Shown piece by piece: positions 22,750 through 32,484 of a DNA stretch of 46,631 nucleotides; within the stretch, counting starts at the first letter, position 1, and each line of letters begins with the position of its first letter. Below the pieces are notes generated by a model, which saw nothing but the letters and a program-made list of their open reading frames with translations, was not told the DNA's origin and searched no databases. Both the position numbers and the translations under genes were made by a program. Source of the DNA: Acidobacteriota bacterium (GTDB taxonomy: Bacteria > Acidobacteriota > Terriglobia > Bryobacterales > UBA6623); NCBI GenBank assembly GCA_027624045.1, contig JAQBUE010000016.1:1-46631 (forward strand), written 5' to 3'.

Positions 22750-23111
22750 TGCTGTCCCTCAAAGCTGCTCCTCGAACCCCGCCCAGCCGAGATTCAGTGC
22801 GCTGGATCGAATACCGTGCGCCAGTAAGTCGGTACCCAGCTACTGCATCCGGTAGTGTCTCAGTTTGGGTTCAGGGAGCCCGAGTCAGAAAGGAGAGTCC
22901 GCGTTTGGATGGCTGAAGCCCGGAGGGGAAGGACGCTGAAGCGCCCTGGTATGGAATCGGTGAATCCATCCCGGCCATCAATGACCGAGCTACACGCGCT
23001 TCGCGCGGAAACCGCCTGAAGGCGGTTGTCCTCGGCCTGTGCTCAAGGGTCCCCCTATGAGGTACTCATCTTCCAGGAGAGCTTTCTACTTTGCGGTGAC
23101 ACGGATCAGCG
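22750..23111. other. Intergenic region with hairpins and one doubtful small frame
   Basis: 362 bp. Two adjacent stems lie at 22995-23005 (CGCG-CTT-CGCG) and 23010-23027 (AACCGCCT-GA-AGGCGGTT, 8 perfect pairs). Their layout resembles the double-hairpin repeats at 12554 and 14304, though the sequence differs. A 36-codon frame at 22909-23019 is listed separately. Confidence 0.5.
22909..23019 (+). CDS. Doubtful 36-residue small frame
   Basis: ATG 22909 follows AAGGAG (22890-22895) with a 13-base gap, longer than ideal. It encodes 36 residues beginning MAEARRGRTLKRPGMES and containing SMTELHALRAETA, a composition more protein-like than most frames in this gap. Its stop lies inside the 23010-23027 hairpin. 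I do not recognise it; it may be a relic of a larger gene. Confidence 0.2.
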   Translation: MAEARRGRTLKRPGMESVNPSRPSMTELHALRAETA

Positions 23112-26100
23112 TCACGGCATGAGAGACTCAGGCGGCTGGGTGTGGACTCGCCTGGCTGCCGCCGGGGCCGCCAGGGAACGGGCCGCCAGCGACTGCGAAA
23201 GGATGCCGGCAAAAGTAGAGTTGCGGTGCTCGGATGCGAGCAATTGGGCAAAGGCGTCGGCGGCGAGGGGCCGGCTCAGGAAGTAGCCCTGGGCCTCGTT
23301 GCATTTGCCGCTGTTCACGAGAAATTCGAGCTGTTGTTTGGTCTCGACACCCTCGCAGATGACCTGCAAGCCGAGCGTGTGTCCGAGGGCCATAAGGCCG
23401 GAGGCGAGGACGGCGCTTTCCATGTCTCCGGTGGCTTCTCTGACGAACGAGCCGTCGATCTTGAGCGTCTGAATTGGGAATCGCTGCAGATACATGAGCG
23501 ATGAGTAGCCGGCGCCGAAGTCGTCGAGCGAAAACCGGATGCCGCTCTCGTAGAGTTCGACCAAGGGGTCGATGATCTCGTCGGCGTTTTCCATCAAGGC
23601 GCTTTCGGTGATCTCAAGCTGCAGCAGGTCGCTGCGCAGGCCGCTACGGCCGAGAGCGCTGAGTACGGTGTCGACGAGGCCGGGGTGCCGGCATTGACGT
23701 GGCGAGAGGTTAACGGCGAGCCGGATCTCGGGCAGTCCGGAGTCGTGCCAGTGCTTCATCTGGCGGCAGGCCTCCTCGAGGACCCAGGTACCGAGGGGAT
23801 TGATCAGGCCCATTTCCTCGGCGACGGGAATGAATTCGCGCGGTTCAACCAAACCGCGCTGTGGATGGTTCCAGCGGACGAGGGCTTCGCAGCCGGTGAT
23901 GCGGCCGGAGGCAAGCGAGACGAACGGCTGGTAATGCACAACGAATTCTTTCCGCTCCACGGCGTGGCGCAGGCTCGTCTCAAGGGAGAGGCGTTCGACC
24001 TCCTGTGTGTGCATCGATTGATCGAACTGCGCGTGGCGGCCCTTGCCGGCGGCCTTGGCGCGGTACATGGCGGTGTCGGCGTCGCGGATGAGATCCTCAG
24101 GGGATCCCTCGCGCTCGGGCCTGATGGCGATACCGATGCTGACAGTGACGAAGATTTCGTGTTTATCGATGAGGAAGGGGCTCGCAAGTTCTTTTTGAAT
24201 ACGTTCGGCGATGCTGGTCGCCTGGGAGGCTTCGCGCAGACCTTCGAGCAGGATGGCGAACTCGTCTCCTCCGAAGCGGGCGAGTGTTTCCTGCGTCCGC
24301 AGAACCTTCTCGAGCCGGGTGACGACGGCGACGAGCAGTTGGTCGCCGGCGTGGTGTCCCAAGCTGTCGTTGATGTGCTTAAAGCGGTCGAGGTCGAGGA
24401 AGAGCAAGGCAAACACCTGCTCGGGCGAGTCGCGATTCTCTATGATGACCTGGCGCAGCACGCGCAGGAAGTGGCTGCGGTTAGGCAGACGGGTCAGGGG
24501 GTCGTAGAGCGCGTCCCGCATGAGTTGAAGTTCAACCTTCTTGCGCGAGGTGATGTCGGTTTGCGAGCCGGCGAGGCGAACGGCAGTCTGCGAGTCGTCG
24601 CGGACGGCGACACCCTTGCACACCATCCAGCGGTAGCTCTCGTCGCGGTGACGGATACGGTACTCGACCTCGAGGTGTGGGGTCTCGCCATCGAGGTGGG
24701 CTCGGAGAAGTTTGTCAAAGTGCGGGCGGTCATCGGGGTGGAGGCGCTGCAGCCACTCCGCGAAACGACCCTCGATTTGCAGTTCGTTGAAACCGAGCAT
24801 GGACTTCCAGCGGGTTGAGTAAAACACCTCGTCGCCGCGGAGGTCCCAATCCCACAGGCCGTCATTGGAAGCCCAGGCGGCGAGCGAATATCTTTCTTCG
24901 CTGCGGCGCAGCTTCGCCTCGGCTTGCTTGCTCGCGGAGATGTCGCGAACGATCGCGGTGAACGTCGGTGCGTCAACTGCTCCCATGAGGCTGACGGTAA
25001 GCGCAATGGGGACGGTCGAGCCGTTCTTGCGGCGGCCTTCGACCTCCTTGGTGCCGCTCAGTTCGCCCGTATCGGGCAGATCTTGATAGGGCCCTTCGTG
25101 CTGCGTCCCGTGAGACCACCAGCTTGGCAGGAGCGTATCGATGCCACGGCCCCGAACGTCCGTGGCCGAGTAGCCGAAAACGCGTTCGGCGCCCGGGTTG
25201 AAGCTGGAGACGTAGCCGGCGGCGTCGAATGTAATGATGCCGTCGGGGGCGTGGTCAACAATGGCTCGAATGCGTGCTTCACTCTCCCGCAGGCGGCGCG
25301 TCATGAGATCGGAAACGGCTGCTGCTTTGTAGCGGCGCGAATCGACGATCAAAGCGATGTCGAAGAGCAAGACGCTCATGGCCAGTCCGCCGAGCAGAAA
25401 CTGGAGTGCGTGATCGTCGGTGATCGGCGGCGCCGTGCCATTGGGCGCCAGCGCGACGGACCAGGTGCTTCCACCGATGTCGAATGAGCGCTTTCGACTG
25501 GCGTCCTGCGCGGAAAGCTGCTCTGAGGTGATCGGGTTCGACGCCGCCAGCAGCACGCTTCCGCCAGGCTGGGAGCGCTCATGGAGGATCACGTCGGATC
25601 CACCCAGGCCGCCCGACGCGGCAGTCTGCACAAGCCGGTCAAGGTCGATCACGGCGGCGACCCAAGCGCTGGGGGCAGGGGCTGTGCCGGAAACCGCCGG
25701 ATGCGATCCTTCGACGAGTGGACGCAGCATCACAGCCGCCGATGTGCCGGCTTGGGCTGTTTCCCAACGTAGCGGGGCGATCATCCTAAGATCTCGCGGG
25801 CTGCTGCCGGCGATTTCAATTCGTACCCGGCTCCAGAGCTTGCGAACCTGATCCGAAGTCGCCTCCTCGGCCTCGCCGGAGTGAGGAAACAAGAGCCGCT
25901 CCTGAAGGTCCCACTTAGCGGGGATTCGTTGCAGAAGAACAACCCGCAACAGTTCGGGGTGCTCGAAAGTCGGCAGCAAGGACGATGCCGACCTCGCGGA
26001 GGCCGAGTCCGTCTCGACTTCGGCGCGGATTACGTTGAGCAGTTCGGCGGTTTGGCTGAGCCGCTCGGCGATGACGTCACGCGCGTCTCGCACGGCGAGT

Positions 26101-26282
26101 TCCAACCGGTCACGCGTGTGGGCTTGGAACTGGGAACGCGCGACCGACCAAGCCGCCGTCGTTGCTAGCAGCGAGACGCCGAGCACGGCCCACGCGGCCC
26201 AGCTTACTTTGTGTTGGCCGGGGAAGAATCCGGCTTGGCGGGTGCCTGTAAGGCTCGTTTTTTTGATGTGCTTCCGCTGCAT
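23112..26282 (-). CDS. Membrane-bound PAS-GGDEF-EAL cyclic di-GMP protein
   Basis: About 1056 residues from ATG 26282 (MQRKHIKKTS). A GTG 117 bases upstream would add 39 residues of unlikely composition. Two membrane helices (about 26-48 and 293-315) frame a periplasmic CHASE-like sensor of about 240 residues. Two PAS domains follow, the first with IVDHAPDGIITFDAAGYVSS, the second with the PAC pattern WMVCKGVAVRDDS. The GGDEF domain has an intact ARFGGDEFAILLEG and the EAL domain an intact GCEALVRWNHP plus DDFGAGYSS. Both synthesis and hydrolysis of c-di-GMP are therefore possible; which dominates cannot be read from sequence. It stands alone, transcribed away from its neighbours on the right. 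Confidence 0.93.
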   Translation of the reverse strand: MQRKHIKKTSLTGTRQAGFFPGQHKVSWAAWAVLGVSLLATTAAWSVARSQFQAHTRDRLELAVRDARDVIAERLSQTAELLNVIRAEVETDSASARSASSLLPTFEHPELLRVVLLQRIPAKWDLQERLLFPHSGEAEEATSDQVRKLWSRVRIEIAGSSPRDLRMIAPLRWETAQAGTSAAVMLRPLVEGSHPAVSGTAPAPSAWVAAVIDLDRLVQTAASGGLGGSDVILHERSQPGGSVLLAASNPITSEQLSAQDASRKRSFDIGGSTWSVALAPNGTAPPITDDHALQFLLGGLAMSVLLFDIALIVDSRRYKAAAVSDLMTRRLRESEARIRAIVDHAPDGIITFDAAGYVSSFNPGAERVFGYSATDVRGRGIDTLLPSWWSHGTQHEGPYQDLPDTGELSGTKEVEGRRKNGSTVPIALTVSLMGAVDAPTFTAIVRDISASKQAEAKLRRSEERYSLAAWASNDGLWDWDLRGDEVFYSTRWKSMLGFNELQIEGRFAEWLQRLHPDDRPHFDKLLRAHLDGETPHLEVEYRIRHRDESYRWMVCKGVAVRDDSQTAVRLAGSQTDITSRKKVELQLMRDALYDPLTRLPNRSHFLRVLRQVIIENRDSPEQVFALLFLDLDRFKHINDSLGHHAGDQLLVAVVTRLEKVLRTQETLARFGGDEFAILLEGLREASQATSIAERIQKELASPFLIDKHEIFVTVSIGIAIRPEREGSPEDLIRDADTAMYRAKAAGKGRHAQFDQSMHTQEVERLSLETSLRHAVERKEFVVHYQPFVSLASGRITGCEALVRWNHPQRGLVEPREFIPVAEEMGLINPLGTWVLEEACRQMKHWHDSGLPEIRLAVNLSPRQCRHPGLVDTVLSALGRSGLRSDLLQLEITESALMENADEIIDPLVELYESGIRFSLDDFGAGYSSLMYLQRFPIQTLKIDGSFVREATGDMESAVLASGLMALGHTLGLQVICEGVETKQQLEFLVNSGKCNEAQGYFLSRPLAADAFAQLLASEHRNSTFAGILSQSLAARSLAAPAAARRVHTQPPESLMP

Positions 26283-26494
26283 GGAGACTGCATGAGCGAC
26301 ATTCCGCGCCTCCCCAAAACTGGTTGGGGACGAGCGGACGCTGCTACGCCAATTCCATGCTAGAGGACGCACTAGAGCGAGGTAACCTCGATTAAGCACC
26401 TATGGGCGCGGGAAACCACTCTAGGCCGCATAGGGTGTTCGTCCTATGACCGAAAGGTGTGAATGGCCGCGAAAGCCGACGGCGCTGTTGGCGC

Positions 26495-27793
26495 CTAAAT
26501 GACCCAGCTAAGTTTTTGATGGGCGGTGGGGAAGGCTTGGATCGGTGCTTCGAGCGCCTCTTCGGCGACGGTGAGATATAGGTCGCCGACGGTACCCGTC
26601 GTTCGGGTGTGAAGGCCGGTTTTCACTCCCCCGGCGTGGCCGGCAAGGATGGTGGCGAGGCCGTTGTTCTTATGAGCGTTTGCCTCGGCATGCTCGTGGA
26701 CGAACAGTAATACGGTGTTATCGAGCAGATTGCCGTCGCCCTCCGGAGTGGCTTTGAGCTTGGCGACAAGATAAGCGAACTCCTCGACGTGCCAGCGGCA
26801 GATGTCCCTGAGGATTCTCATGCCGCGCGGTGTTTCGACTTGCCCATGAGTGTATTCGTGGTGCCGCTGGGAGGTATGCCCCAGCCACGGGAAGCGTGAT
26901 AGCCCCTGGCACTTAGTGAGCATATAAGAGGCGACACGGGTCTGGCCGGATGCCAGCGCGTGGACGAGCAGATCGCTCTGTAATTTAGCGATCCGGGGCC
27001 AATCGCGCATGTCACCGCCCTCGGGTGGACGCTCTACAACTTGCTGGTATTCCGGTGGCAGGGCGGCGATCGACTTTTCGAGATCTCTGACGGACGTCAG
27101 GTATTCATCGAGACGAGATTTGTCCCCGCTGCCGAGCCGATCTTTCAAGTTGTGCGCGTCATCGCGGACGGCGTCAAGAATGCTCTTTTGGCGCTGCACC
27201 CAGTGCTCTTCTTTTGAGCCGAAGATACGGTCGAAGAGGCGGTGAGGAATCATTTCGGGCGGGAGTGGGCGGTCGCGATCGGCCCAGCTCATATTCTGCT
27301 GGATGCTTTCACCGAAGGATTCCTGTGAGACTCCGATTTGGAGCGAACGAAAACGCGAGTCATTTCCGACCTTCTTGGCGATGAGTTGATCGATGGACGG
27401 TCCGCCCGCGCCGCGGCCGGTGAAGATTCGTCCGGTGAGCAAGGCGCTCATCGACGGATAGTGGCTGTTGCCGGGTCCGGGCAGTCGGGCGGCTGGGCTG
27501 TCGAGGCCGCTAATGATGTGGATGTCGTCGCGCAGGGCGGCGAGAGGCTGCAGACAGGGCGTGAAGGCGAAGCCGGCGCCGGTTTCCTGAGGGATCCAGT
27601 ACTTTTCGGCGATGCCGTTGCCGTTGAACCAGAAGACGAATCGTGATTCGATCTTGCGGCCCGCCAGACGTCCGGCGGCATAAGCGGAGCCGCTGGAGTT
27701 GAACATCGCGTCAAGGGCCGGGAGACCGACGCGAACGGCGCTGCCGGCCAAGCCGATTCCGCGCAAGAAGGAACGCCTGGATATTGCTGTCAC
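26495..27793 (-). CDS. DUF1552 secreted protein (Tat substrate)
   Basis: 432 residues. The N-terminus [16 protein letters not shown] carries a twin-arginine signal. The body has the boxes expected for DUF1552: [37 protein letters not shown] and, near the end, [20 protein letters not shown] with [11 protein letters not shown]. The family is abundant in Planctomycetes and Acidobacteria, almost always next to a DUF1592-type partner as here, and its function is unknown. Its start overlaps the stop of the partner gene by four bases (ATGA), so translation is coupled. Confidence 0.92.
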   Translation of the reverse strand: MTAISRRSFLRGIGLAGSAVRVGLPALDAMFNSSGSAYAAGRLAGRKIESRFVFWFNGNGIAEKYWIPQETGAGFAFTPCLQPLAALRDDIHIISGLDSPAARLPGPGNSHYPSMSALLTGRIFTGRGAGGPSIDQLIAKKVGNDSRFRSLQIGVSQESFGESIQQNMSWADRDRPLPPEMIPHRLFDRIFGSKEEHWVQRQKSILDAVRDDAHNLKDRLGSGDKSRLDEYLTSVRDLEKSIAALPPEYQQVVERPPEGGDMRDWPRIAKLQSDLLVHALASGQTRVASYMLTKCQGLSRFPWLGHTSQRHHEYTHGQVETPRGMRILRDICRWHVEEFAYLVAKLKATPEGDGNLLDNTVLLFVHEHAEANAHKNNGLATILAGHAGGVKTGLHTRTTGTVGDLYLTVAEEALEAPIQAFPTAHQKLSWVI

Positions 27794-29778
27794 AATTTGG
27801 ACTTTCCGAGAAACGATTCAGATGTAGCTACGGCGATTATAAGCTCTTGCAGCTGAAAACGCGAGTCTCGGAAGCGCTTGAACGCCGCATCGATTGAGGG
27901 CTGATCGGAATCGTTCTCAAGGCGGCCAACGGCATAGCGGAAGAGCTGCTTGACGATACACCTCTGGCAACCTTCGTCCTGGGCGAGGTAGCGGCCGAGT
28001 TCGGAAGGCGATGAAAAATCCGAATTGGGCAAACCGTAGACGGAGGCAGACGGATCGATAGGAAGCTTGTATTCGCTGGGCTCGGTCTTGACCTTACGGC
28101 GCAACTCGTCCTGCGTGGGGAAGATTTTCACGATCTCCTCATTGCGGAAGCGGCCCACGGCATCGTAGCGTTCGAAGCCGAAACCAATCCCATCCACCAG
28201 GCGATGGCAGCCGGCGCAGGCGGGGTTGGACAAATGAACGGCAAGGCGTCCTCGAACCGTCATCGGCTTATCGTCACTGAGGGCGGGCAGCGTTGTATCA
28301 ACACCGGGCGGTGGCGGAGGGACGGTCTGACAGAGAAAGTGTTGGCGGACGAAGAGGCCGCGCTCGGTCGGGGAGGTGTCGGCGGGTTTGCTTGTGACGG
28401 TGAGGAAAGTTGCTTGGCCGAGGATGCCCGCGCGCCCGGAATCCGCTGGAAATACAACTTTCTGAAACTCGGCGGACGGCGGCGGGAGATCGTAGAGGCG
28501 CGCCAGGGCTGTATCGAGAAAGCCGTAGCCGGCACTAAAGAATTCGGTGAAGTCGCGGCCGTCCCAAACGATGGCGTTGAACAGAAGGCGCGTTTCCTCG
28601 ATCATCGAGTCGACGAGTTCGGCGCTGAATTCCGGGTACAGGCGGCGATCGCGGACGGCTGTTTCGACGCGGTCAAAGCGTAACCATTGGGCTAGAAACT
28701 GATTGAGCGCTTGGCGGGCGCGAGGGTCTTTGAGCATGCGCCGAATCTGCTTCTCGATATCGGCCCCGCTGTCGAGACGCCCAGCGGCGGCGGCTTCGAG
28801 AAGAGGCTCATCGGGCAGCGTGTCCCACAGAAAGTAGGAAAGCAGGGAAGCGGTCTGGTAAGGCCGCAGCGCCGCCGGCGGACTTGGTTCGGCGTAGAAC
28901 AGGAAGCTCGGCGATTGCAGCATGGTCTCGACGACAATGCGGGCACCCTCGATGAACTCACCCTGTTCGGCAGCGCCGAGAGTGAATAGTTTGCCGTAAG
29001 TATCGATTTCTTCCGGCGTCAATGGTCGGCGGAATGCATTTCGCCCGAAGCTAGCTATGAATGCGTTGCGGCACTCAGCGTCATTCGCGGAAGCGGGCCG
29101 GCAGGGAATGAGACTCTGCTGATCACCGCCGCGAAAGGCATTGCGCGCCAAACGCTCGGCGGCTCGATTGTAGGCTTCGGCGAGCAGAGGCGGTATGCCC
29201 TGCCCTTCGATCTGATTGCGGTAGCCGTGAATGACGTCTTCCTGGGGGAACTGGCCGGCGGGGAGCGTCTGGTCGGCGAGCAGGTCGTGGACGGTGTTGT
29301 TGTACTGACTGTGCGTGAGGCGGCGGACCTTGCCTTGCGGACGGGCGGCGTCATTGCGGCTTGGAGCGGCTTCGTCAGGGGACTGGCGGGCGAGGTAGTT
29401 GATCCAGGCGAGTAGGATCTGTTCCTCCGGGCCGCCCGGCACAATCCGCTGGCCTCCGGTGTGTTCGATACGTTGCGTAGGCTTGCGAAGCAGCAGGGAT
29501 TGATCGGGCCGGCTAGGCTCGATGAGTGCGCGCAACGAAAGCGCAAAAGCTTCGATGCGGCCGGCGCCGGCCTCGGCGTCAGGAAACTGGAGGCGTGTGC
29601 GAGAGGCAATACCGTTGGCGTTGTGACACTGCCGGCATTGGGCTGTTTCGAGGATCGGGAGAAGCTGCTTAGCGAAAAACTCAGGGCCTTCCGCGACCGG
29701 GGCGGCTGTCGCTGTCAGAAGCGAAAAGTAGACGAGCGTGGCTGTTAAAAGTATTTTCGGGAAGGGCGAGGTGCTCAT
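27790..29778 (-). CDS. DUF1592-type protein with cytochrome c-like N-terminus
   Basis: About 662 residues from ATG 29778 ([17 protein letters not shown], a signal peptide). An in-frame upstream start would add 58 residues lacking a signal sequence. A haem-type motif CRQCH lies shortly after the signal peptide. The following segments match the usual chain DUF1587 ([16 protein letters not shown]), DUF1595, DUF1592, DUF1588 ([15 protein letters not shown] ... [19 protein letters not shown], with a second CxxCH) and DUF1585 ([17 protein letters not shown]). Two CxxCH sites suggest covalent haem and periplasmic electron transfer. The partner DUF1552 gene overlaps downstream. The cellular role of the pair is unknown. 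Confidence 0.92.
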   Translation of the reverse strand: MSTSPFPKILLTATLVYFSLLTATAAPVAEGPEFFAKQLLPILETAQCRQCHNANGIASRTRLQFPDAEAGAGRIEAFALSLRALIEPSRPDQSLLLRKPTQRIEHTGGQRIVPGGPEEQILLAWINYLARQSPDEAAPSRNDAARPQGKVRRLTHSQYNNTVHDLLADQTLPAGQFPQEDVIHGYRNQIEGQGIPPLLAEAYNRAAERLARNAFRGGDQQSLIPCRPASANDAECRNAFIASFGRNAFRRPLTPEEIDTYGKLFTLGAAEQGEFIEGARIVVETMLQSPSFLFYAEPSPPAALRPYQTASLLSYFLWDTLPDEPLLEAAAAGRLDSGADIEKQIRRMLKDPRARQALNQFLAQWLRFDRVETAVRDRRLYPEFSAELVDSMIEETRLLFNAIVWDGRDFTEFFSAGYGFLDTALARLYDLPPPSAEFQKVVFPADSGRAGILGQATFLTVTSKPADTSPTERGLFVRQHFLCQTVPPPPPGVDTTLPALSDDKPMTVRGRLAVHLSNPACAGCHRLVDGIGFGFERYDAVGRFRNEEIVKIFPTQDELRRKVKTEPSEYKLPIDPSASVYGLPNSDFSSPSELGRYLAQDEGCQRCIVKQLFRYAVGRLENDSDQPSIDAAFKRFRDSRFQLQELIIAVATSESFLGKSKL

Positions 29779-29975
29779 GTCTATTGGGGAGATGAGCTTG
29801 AAAGGCGCGTCGGCTTGGTTCCCGACGCCTGTTCGTACGTCATCGTAGCACCTTCGAGTTGCGTTTTCGATGGAGGGGGAGTTGCATGCGGGAGGTGCCG
29901 CGCGACGGGAAACTGCCCGCAACGGGCGGATCTGAGGCGCCGTCGAAAACACTAAGGCTTGGCTATCATGGGAGG

Positions 29976-30845
29976 GTGACAGTTTTCCGCTGTTTCATAT
30001 TGCTGGCGCTGAGCGCGGGCTTGTTCGTGGCGATGGCTCAGGATTCGGCCGAGGCGATGCTGAACCGGGCGATCGAACTCTACCGCAACGGGGAAGTCGA
30101 CCAGGCCTTCGATCTGGCCAACGCGGCGATCAAGAAGGAGCCGCGGGATCCGACCGGATACTTTGTTCGCGGCACGGTGTTTGAGTCGAGGCAGCAGTAT
30201 GAGTCGGCGCTGGCTGACTATGAACACGTCGCGAAAATGAGCCCGGATTTGGCGCTGGTCTACAGCCGGCGCGGCGGCCTGTATTTCAAGATGGGGCGTA
30301 TTGAAGATTCGATCACGGACTTCGACAAAGAGGTCACGCTGGACCCGGCGAAACAGAAGAACCATTGGCAGCGCGGACTTTCCTACTATTACGCGAAGCG
30401 TTATCAGGAAGGCGCTGACCAATTCGAGTTGGCATTCAAAACCGTGAACCCGAAAGACTACGAGAACGGCATTTGGCACTTTCTGTGCCGCGTGCGGATC
30501 GACGGAATTGAGAAAGCACGGAGTGCGGTGCTGAACGTGGCCGGCGACGAGCGCGTACCGATGAAGGAGGTCTATGACCTTTACCGGGGCATTGGCACGG
30601 CCGAGGACGTGATGCGCGCGACGGAACAAGGGTATCCGAATGCGGCTGAATTGAAAGACCGTCTCTTCTATGCGCTTTTTTACGTGGCGGCCTATGAGGA
30701 CGTGGCGGGCGACGGGGAGTCGGCGTTACGCCGCCTCAATCGTGCGGTCTCGAACTTTGAAGTTGCTCACTACATGTGGGACGTGGCGCGTATCCACCGG
30801 GATCTGTTGCGCGTCGAACGTAAGGGGTCAGAATCAGAACAATGA
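29976..30845 (+). CDS. Secreted TPR protein, first of a tandem pair
   Basis: About 289 residues from GTG 29976, giving the signal peptide TVFRCFILLALSAGLFVAMA. A longer frame from 29859 would add residues without a signal; the GGGAGG before the GTG is closer than usual. At least three TPR units follow (such as AIELYRNGEVDQAFDLANAA), then WQRGLSYYYAKRYQEGADQF and the box ENGIWHFLCRVR. The plan resembles NlpI-like TPR lipoproteins, but no lipobox is visible. The next gene is a clear paralogue with the same order of boxes, and its ATG overlaps this stop (ATGA). Function unknown. Confidence 0.85.
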   Translation: MTVFRCFILLALSAGLFVAMAQDSAEAMLNRAIELYRNGEVDQAFDLANAAIKKEPRDPTGYFVRGTVFESRQQYESALADYEHVAKMSPDLALVYSRRGGLYFKMGRIEDSITDFDKEVTLDPAKQKNHWQRGLSYYYAKRYQEGADQFELAFKTVNPKDYENGIWHFLCRVRIDGIEKARSAVLNVAGDERVPMKEVYDLYRGIGTAEDVMRATEQGYPNAAELKDRLFYALFYVAAYEDVAGDGESALRRLNRAVSNFEVAHYMWDVARIHRDLLRVERKGSESEQ

Positions 30846-31729
30846 GAGTGACGTTGACACGGGAGTGGAATTTGGCGCGAGTGATTTGGCGGCAGGCCGC
30901 CTGTCTTGTGGTGATCTGCGTTCTTGGCGGCGTCGCGGGAAGCCCAGTCCGGGCTCAAAAGGCGGAAGACCTGCTTTTCGACGCGATTACGGCTCGCCGC
31001 GAAGGGCGCTATCGCGACGGGATCGGGCTTCTCAACTTGGCGGTCAAGAAGGCGCCCGGTAATTCGACGATCTACTTCGTGCGGGGAACGATTTACGAGT
31101 TAGAGGGAGAGTTTGAGAAGGCGCTTGCGGATCTGAACGAGACCGTCACGATCAGCCCGGAGGTTTACGAGGCTTATCAGCAGCGCGGCATGATTCAGTT
31201 CAAGCTGGGGAACTTTAAGGAATCGGTGGCGGACTTCGACAAAGTGATCGAGATGGAGCCGTCGGTTCTGCCGCAACACTGGCAACGCGGCATCTCGCAG
31301 TACTACGCGGGCCTCTATGAAGAAGGCCGGAAGCAGTTTGAGGAGCATCAGAAGCTCAACTCGCACGATGTAGAGAACGGCGTCTGGCACTTTCTTTGCG
31401 TTGCGCGGGCACGCGGCGTGAAAGAGGCTCGCGCGGCGATGCTTGACATCACGGGCGACTCGCGCGTCCCGATGAAGCAGATTTACGATTTTTTTCGCGG
31501 GCAGGGAAGCGTCGAAGACGTCATGCGCGCGGCTCGCGAGGCCGAGCCTGTGCGAGATACGAAGAGCAATCAGCTTTTCAATGCCAACCTCTATGTCGGT
31601 CTCTACCATGAGGCGACGGGCGACAAGGCCGCTGCGAGAAAGTACATCACGGCGGCGGCTCAGGAATACCCGCAGAAGCACTATATGTGGGAAGTGGCGC
31701 GGGTCCACAGCGAGCTGTTTTCGAAGTGA
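30842..31729 (+). CDS. Secreted TPR protein, second of a tandem pair
   Basis: 295 residues. A signal peptide (QAACLVVICVLGGVAGSPVRA) follows a short basic N-terminus. TPR units (YFVRGTIYELEGEFEKALAD) lead to WQRGISQYYAGLYEEGRKQF, then ENGVWHFLCVARARGVKEAR and DSRVPMKQIYDFFRGQGSVE. Each box has its match in the upstream gene at about the same position, so the two arose by tandem duplication. The four-base overlap implies coupled translation, perhaps to make equal amounts of two subunits. No family name recognised beyond TPR/NlpI-like. Confidence 0.88.
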   Translation: MRVTLTREWNLARVIWRQAACLVVICVLGGVAGSPVRAQKAEDLLFDAITARREGRYRDGIGLLNLAVKKAPGNSTIYFVRGTIYELEGEFEKALADLNETVTISPEVYEAYQQRGMIQFKLGNFKESVADFDKVIEMEPSVLPQHWQRGISQYYAGLYEEGRKQFEEHQKLNSHDVENGVWHFLCVARARGVKEARAAMLDITGDSRVPMKQIYDFFRGQGSVEDVMRAAREAEPVRDTKSNQLFNANLYVGLYHEATGDKAAARKYITAAAQEYPQKHYMWEVARVHSELFSK

Positions 31730-31731
31730 AA

Positions 31732-31806
31732 AAAACGGTACAGCCACCGATTTTCGTGACCGACGCTCATTGGGAACAAGGAACTTAGGCGAGCGAAAAT
31801 CGGATG
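31732..31806 (+). repeat. 76-bp dispersed repeat, copy B
   Basis: Second copy of the element at 4030-4105. Here the ends form a perfect 10-bp inverted repeat: CCGATTTTCG (31747-31756) and CGAAAATCGG (31794-31803), 37 bases apart. It starts two bases after the TPR gene's stop and could form a transcript-end structure, though no T-run follows. Confidence 0.75.
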
Positions 31807-31828
31807 ACAGTCCGCCTTTTTTCGCGCG

Positions 31829-32467
31829 TTACTTGGCGTAGGGTGTGAGCGGGATTTCGAAGTAGAAAAGTTCCTTGCCGGTATTGAGATTACGGATTCC
31901 CGAGATGTAGATACTGGCCCCGGGGACGGGGTCGGAGTGCGTTCCCGTGTCGTAGTAGAAGAAGCCGCTGGCGGAACTGTGTGGAGTGATGACGGGAGCC
32001 TTGAACTCGCGGCCGGTGATTTCGGGTTTCGCCAAGGGGCCCTTCTTGAGTTTTGGGCGGCCGAGGCCGGGGACCGAGGGAATGTAGCGAGGGCGCTCTT
32101 TGGGCCGGGTACTCGGCTGGTAGAAGGTTAGATCTTCCCCCGATGTAGGTTCGAGGCCATCGCGGCCCGAAGCAATGAAACGAACCTTCAGTTGTTCCAG
32201 GCTCAGGGAGTGATCACTGTCGTTATCAATGACGACGAGTACGGGCAGGAAACCGTATTTGAGAGGCTTGGCCTTCCCGAAGGCTGTTGCGACCTCGTTG
32301 TCAGTCTGAAAGGGTTTCACGGCGACCGTGACGCCGCCCTGATTCTGGCGGGCTGGGTAATCGCCGGCGGGTTCGACCTTGAAGACGTCGGCGGCGGCAA
32401 GGGGAGCCGCACAGAGCAGCAGCGCGACGGCGGCGCCGAGGACGCCATGAATAGGGGTTCTTGTCAT
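31829..32467 (-). CDS. Secreted hypothetical protein
   Basis: About 212 residues from ATG 32467 (MTRTPIHGVLGAAVALLLC), with a signal peptide ending near LAAADVF. An in-frame Met eight codons upstream would overlap the start of the divergent waaA-lpxK gene. The mature protein is beta-rich (FLPVLVVIDNDSDHSLSLEQ), with a Pro/Lys-rich middle (PSVPGLGRPKLKKGPLAKP) and a C-terminal domain ending ELFYFEIPLTPYAK. I recognise no family. It probably lies in the periplasm or outer membrane. Confidence 0.75.
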   Translation of the reverse strand: MTRTPIHGVLGAAVALLLCAAPLAAADVFKVEPAGDYPARQNQGGVTVAVKPFQTDNEVATAFGKAKPLKYGFLPVLVVIDNDSDHSLSLEQLKVRFIASGRDGLEPTSGEDLTFYQPSTRPKERPRYIPSVPGLGRPKLKKGPLAKPEITGREFKAPVITPHSSASGFFYYDTGTHSDPVPGASIYISGIRNLNTGKELFYFEIPLTPYAK

Positions 32468-32484
32468 AATGGGGTGAGTCTGGG

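Noticed and set aside
23685..24818. 377-codon plus-strand frame opposite the GGDEF-EAL gene
   Set aside because: Mirror of a strongly supported coding region; its Val/Glu/Gly-rich composition is what an antisense of GC-rich codons gives.
31747..31803. Inverted repeat considered as an intrinsic terminator
   Set aside because: Arms are 37 bases apart and no T-run follows, so it does not fit a factor-independent terminator.
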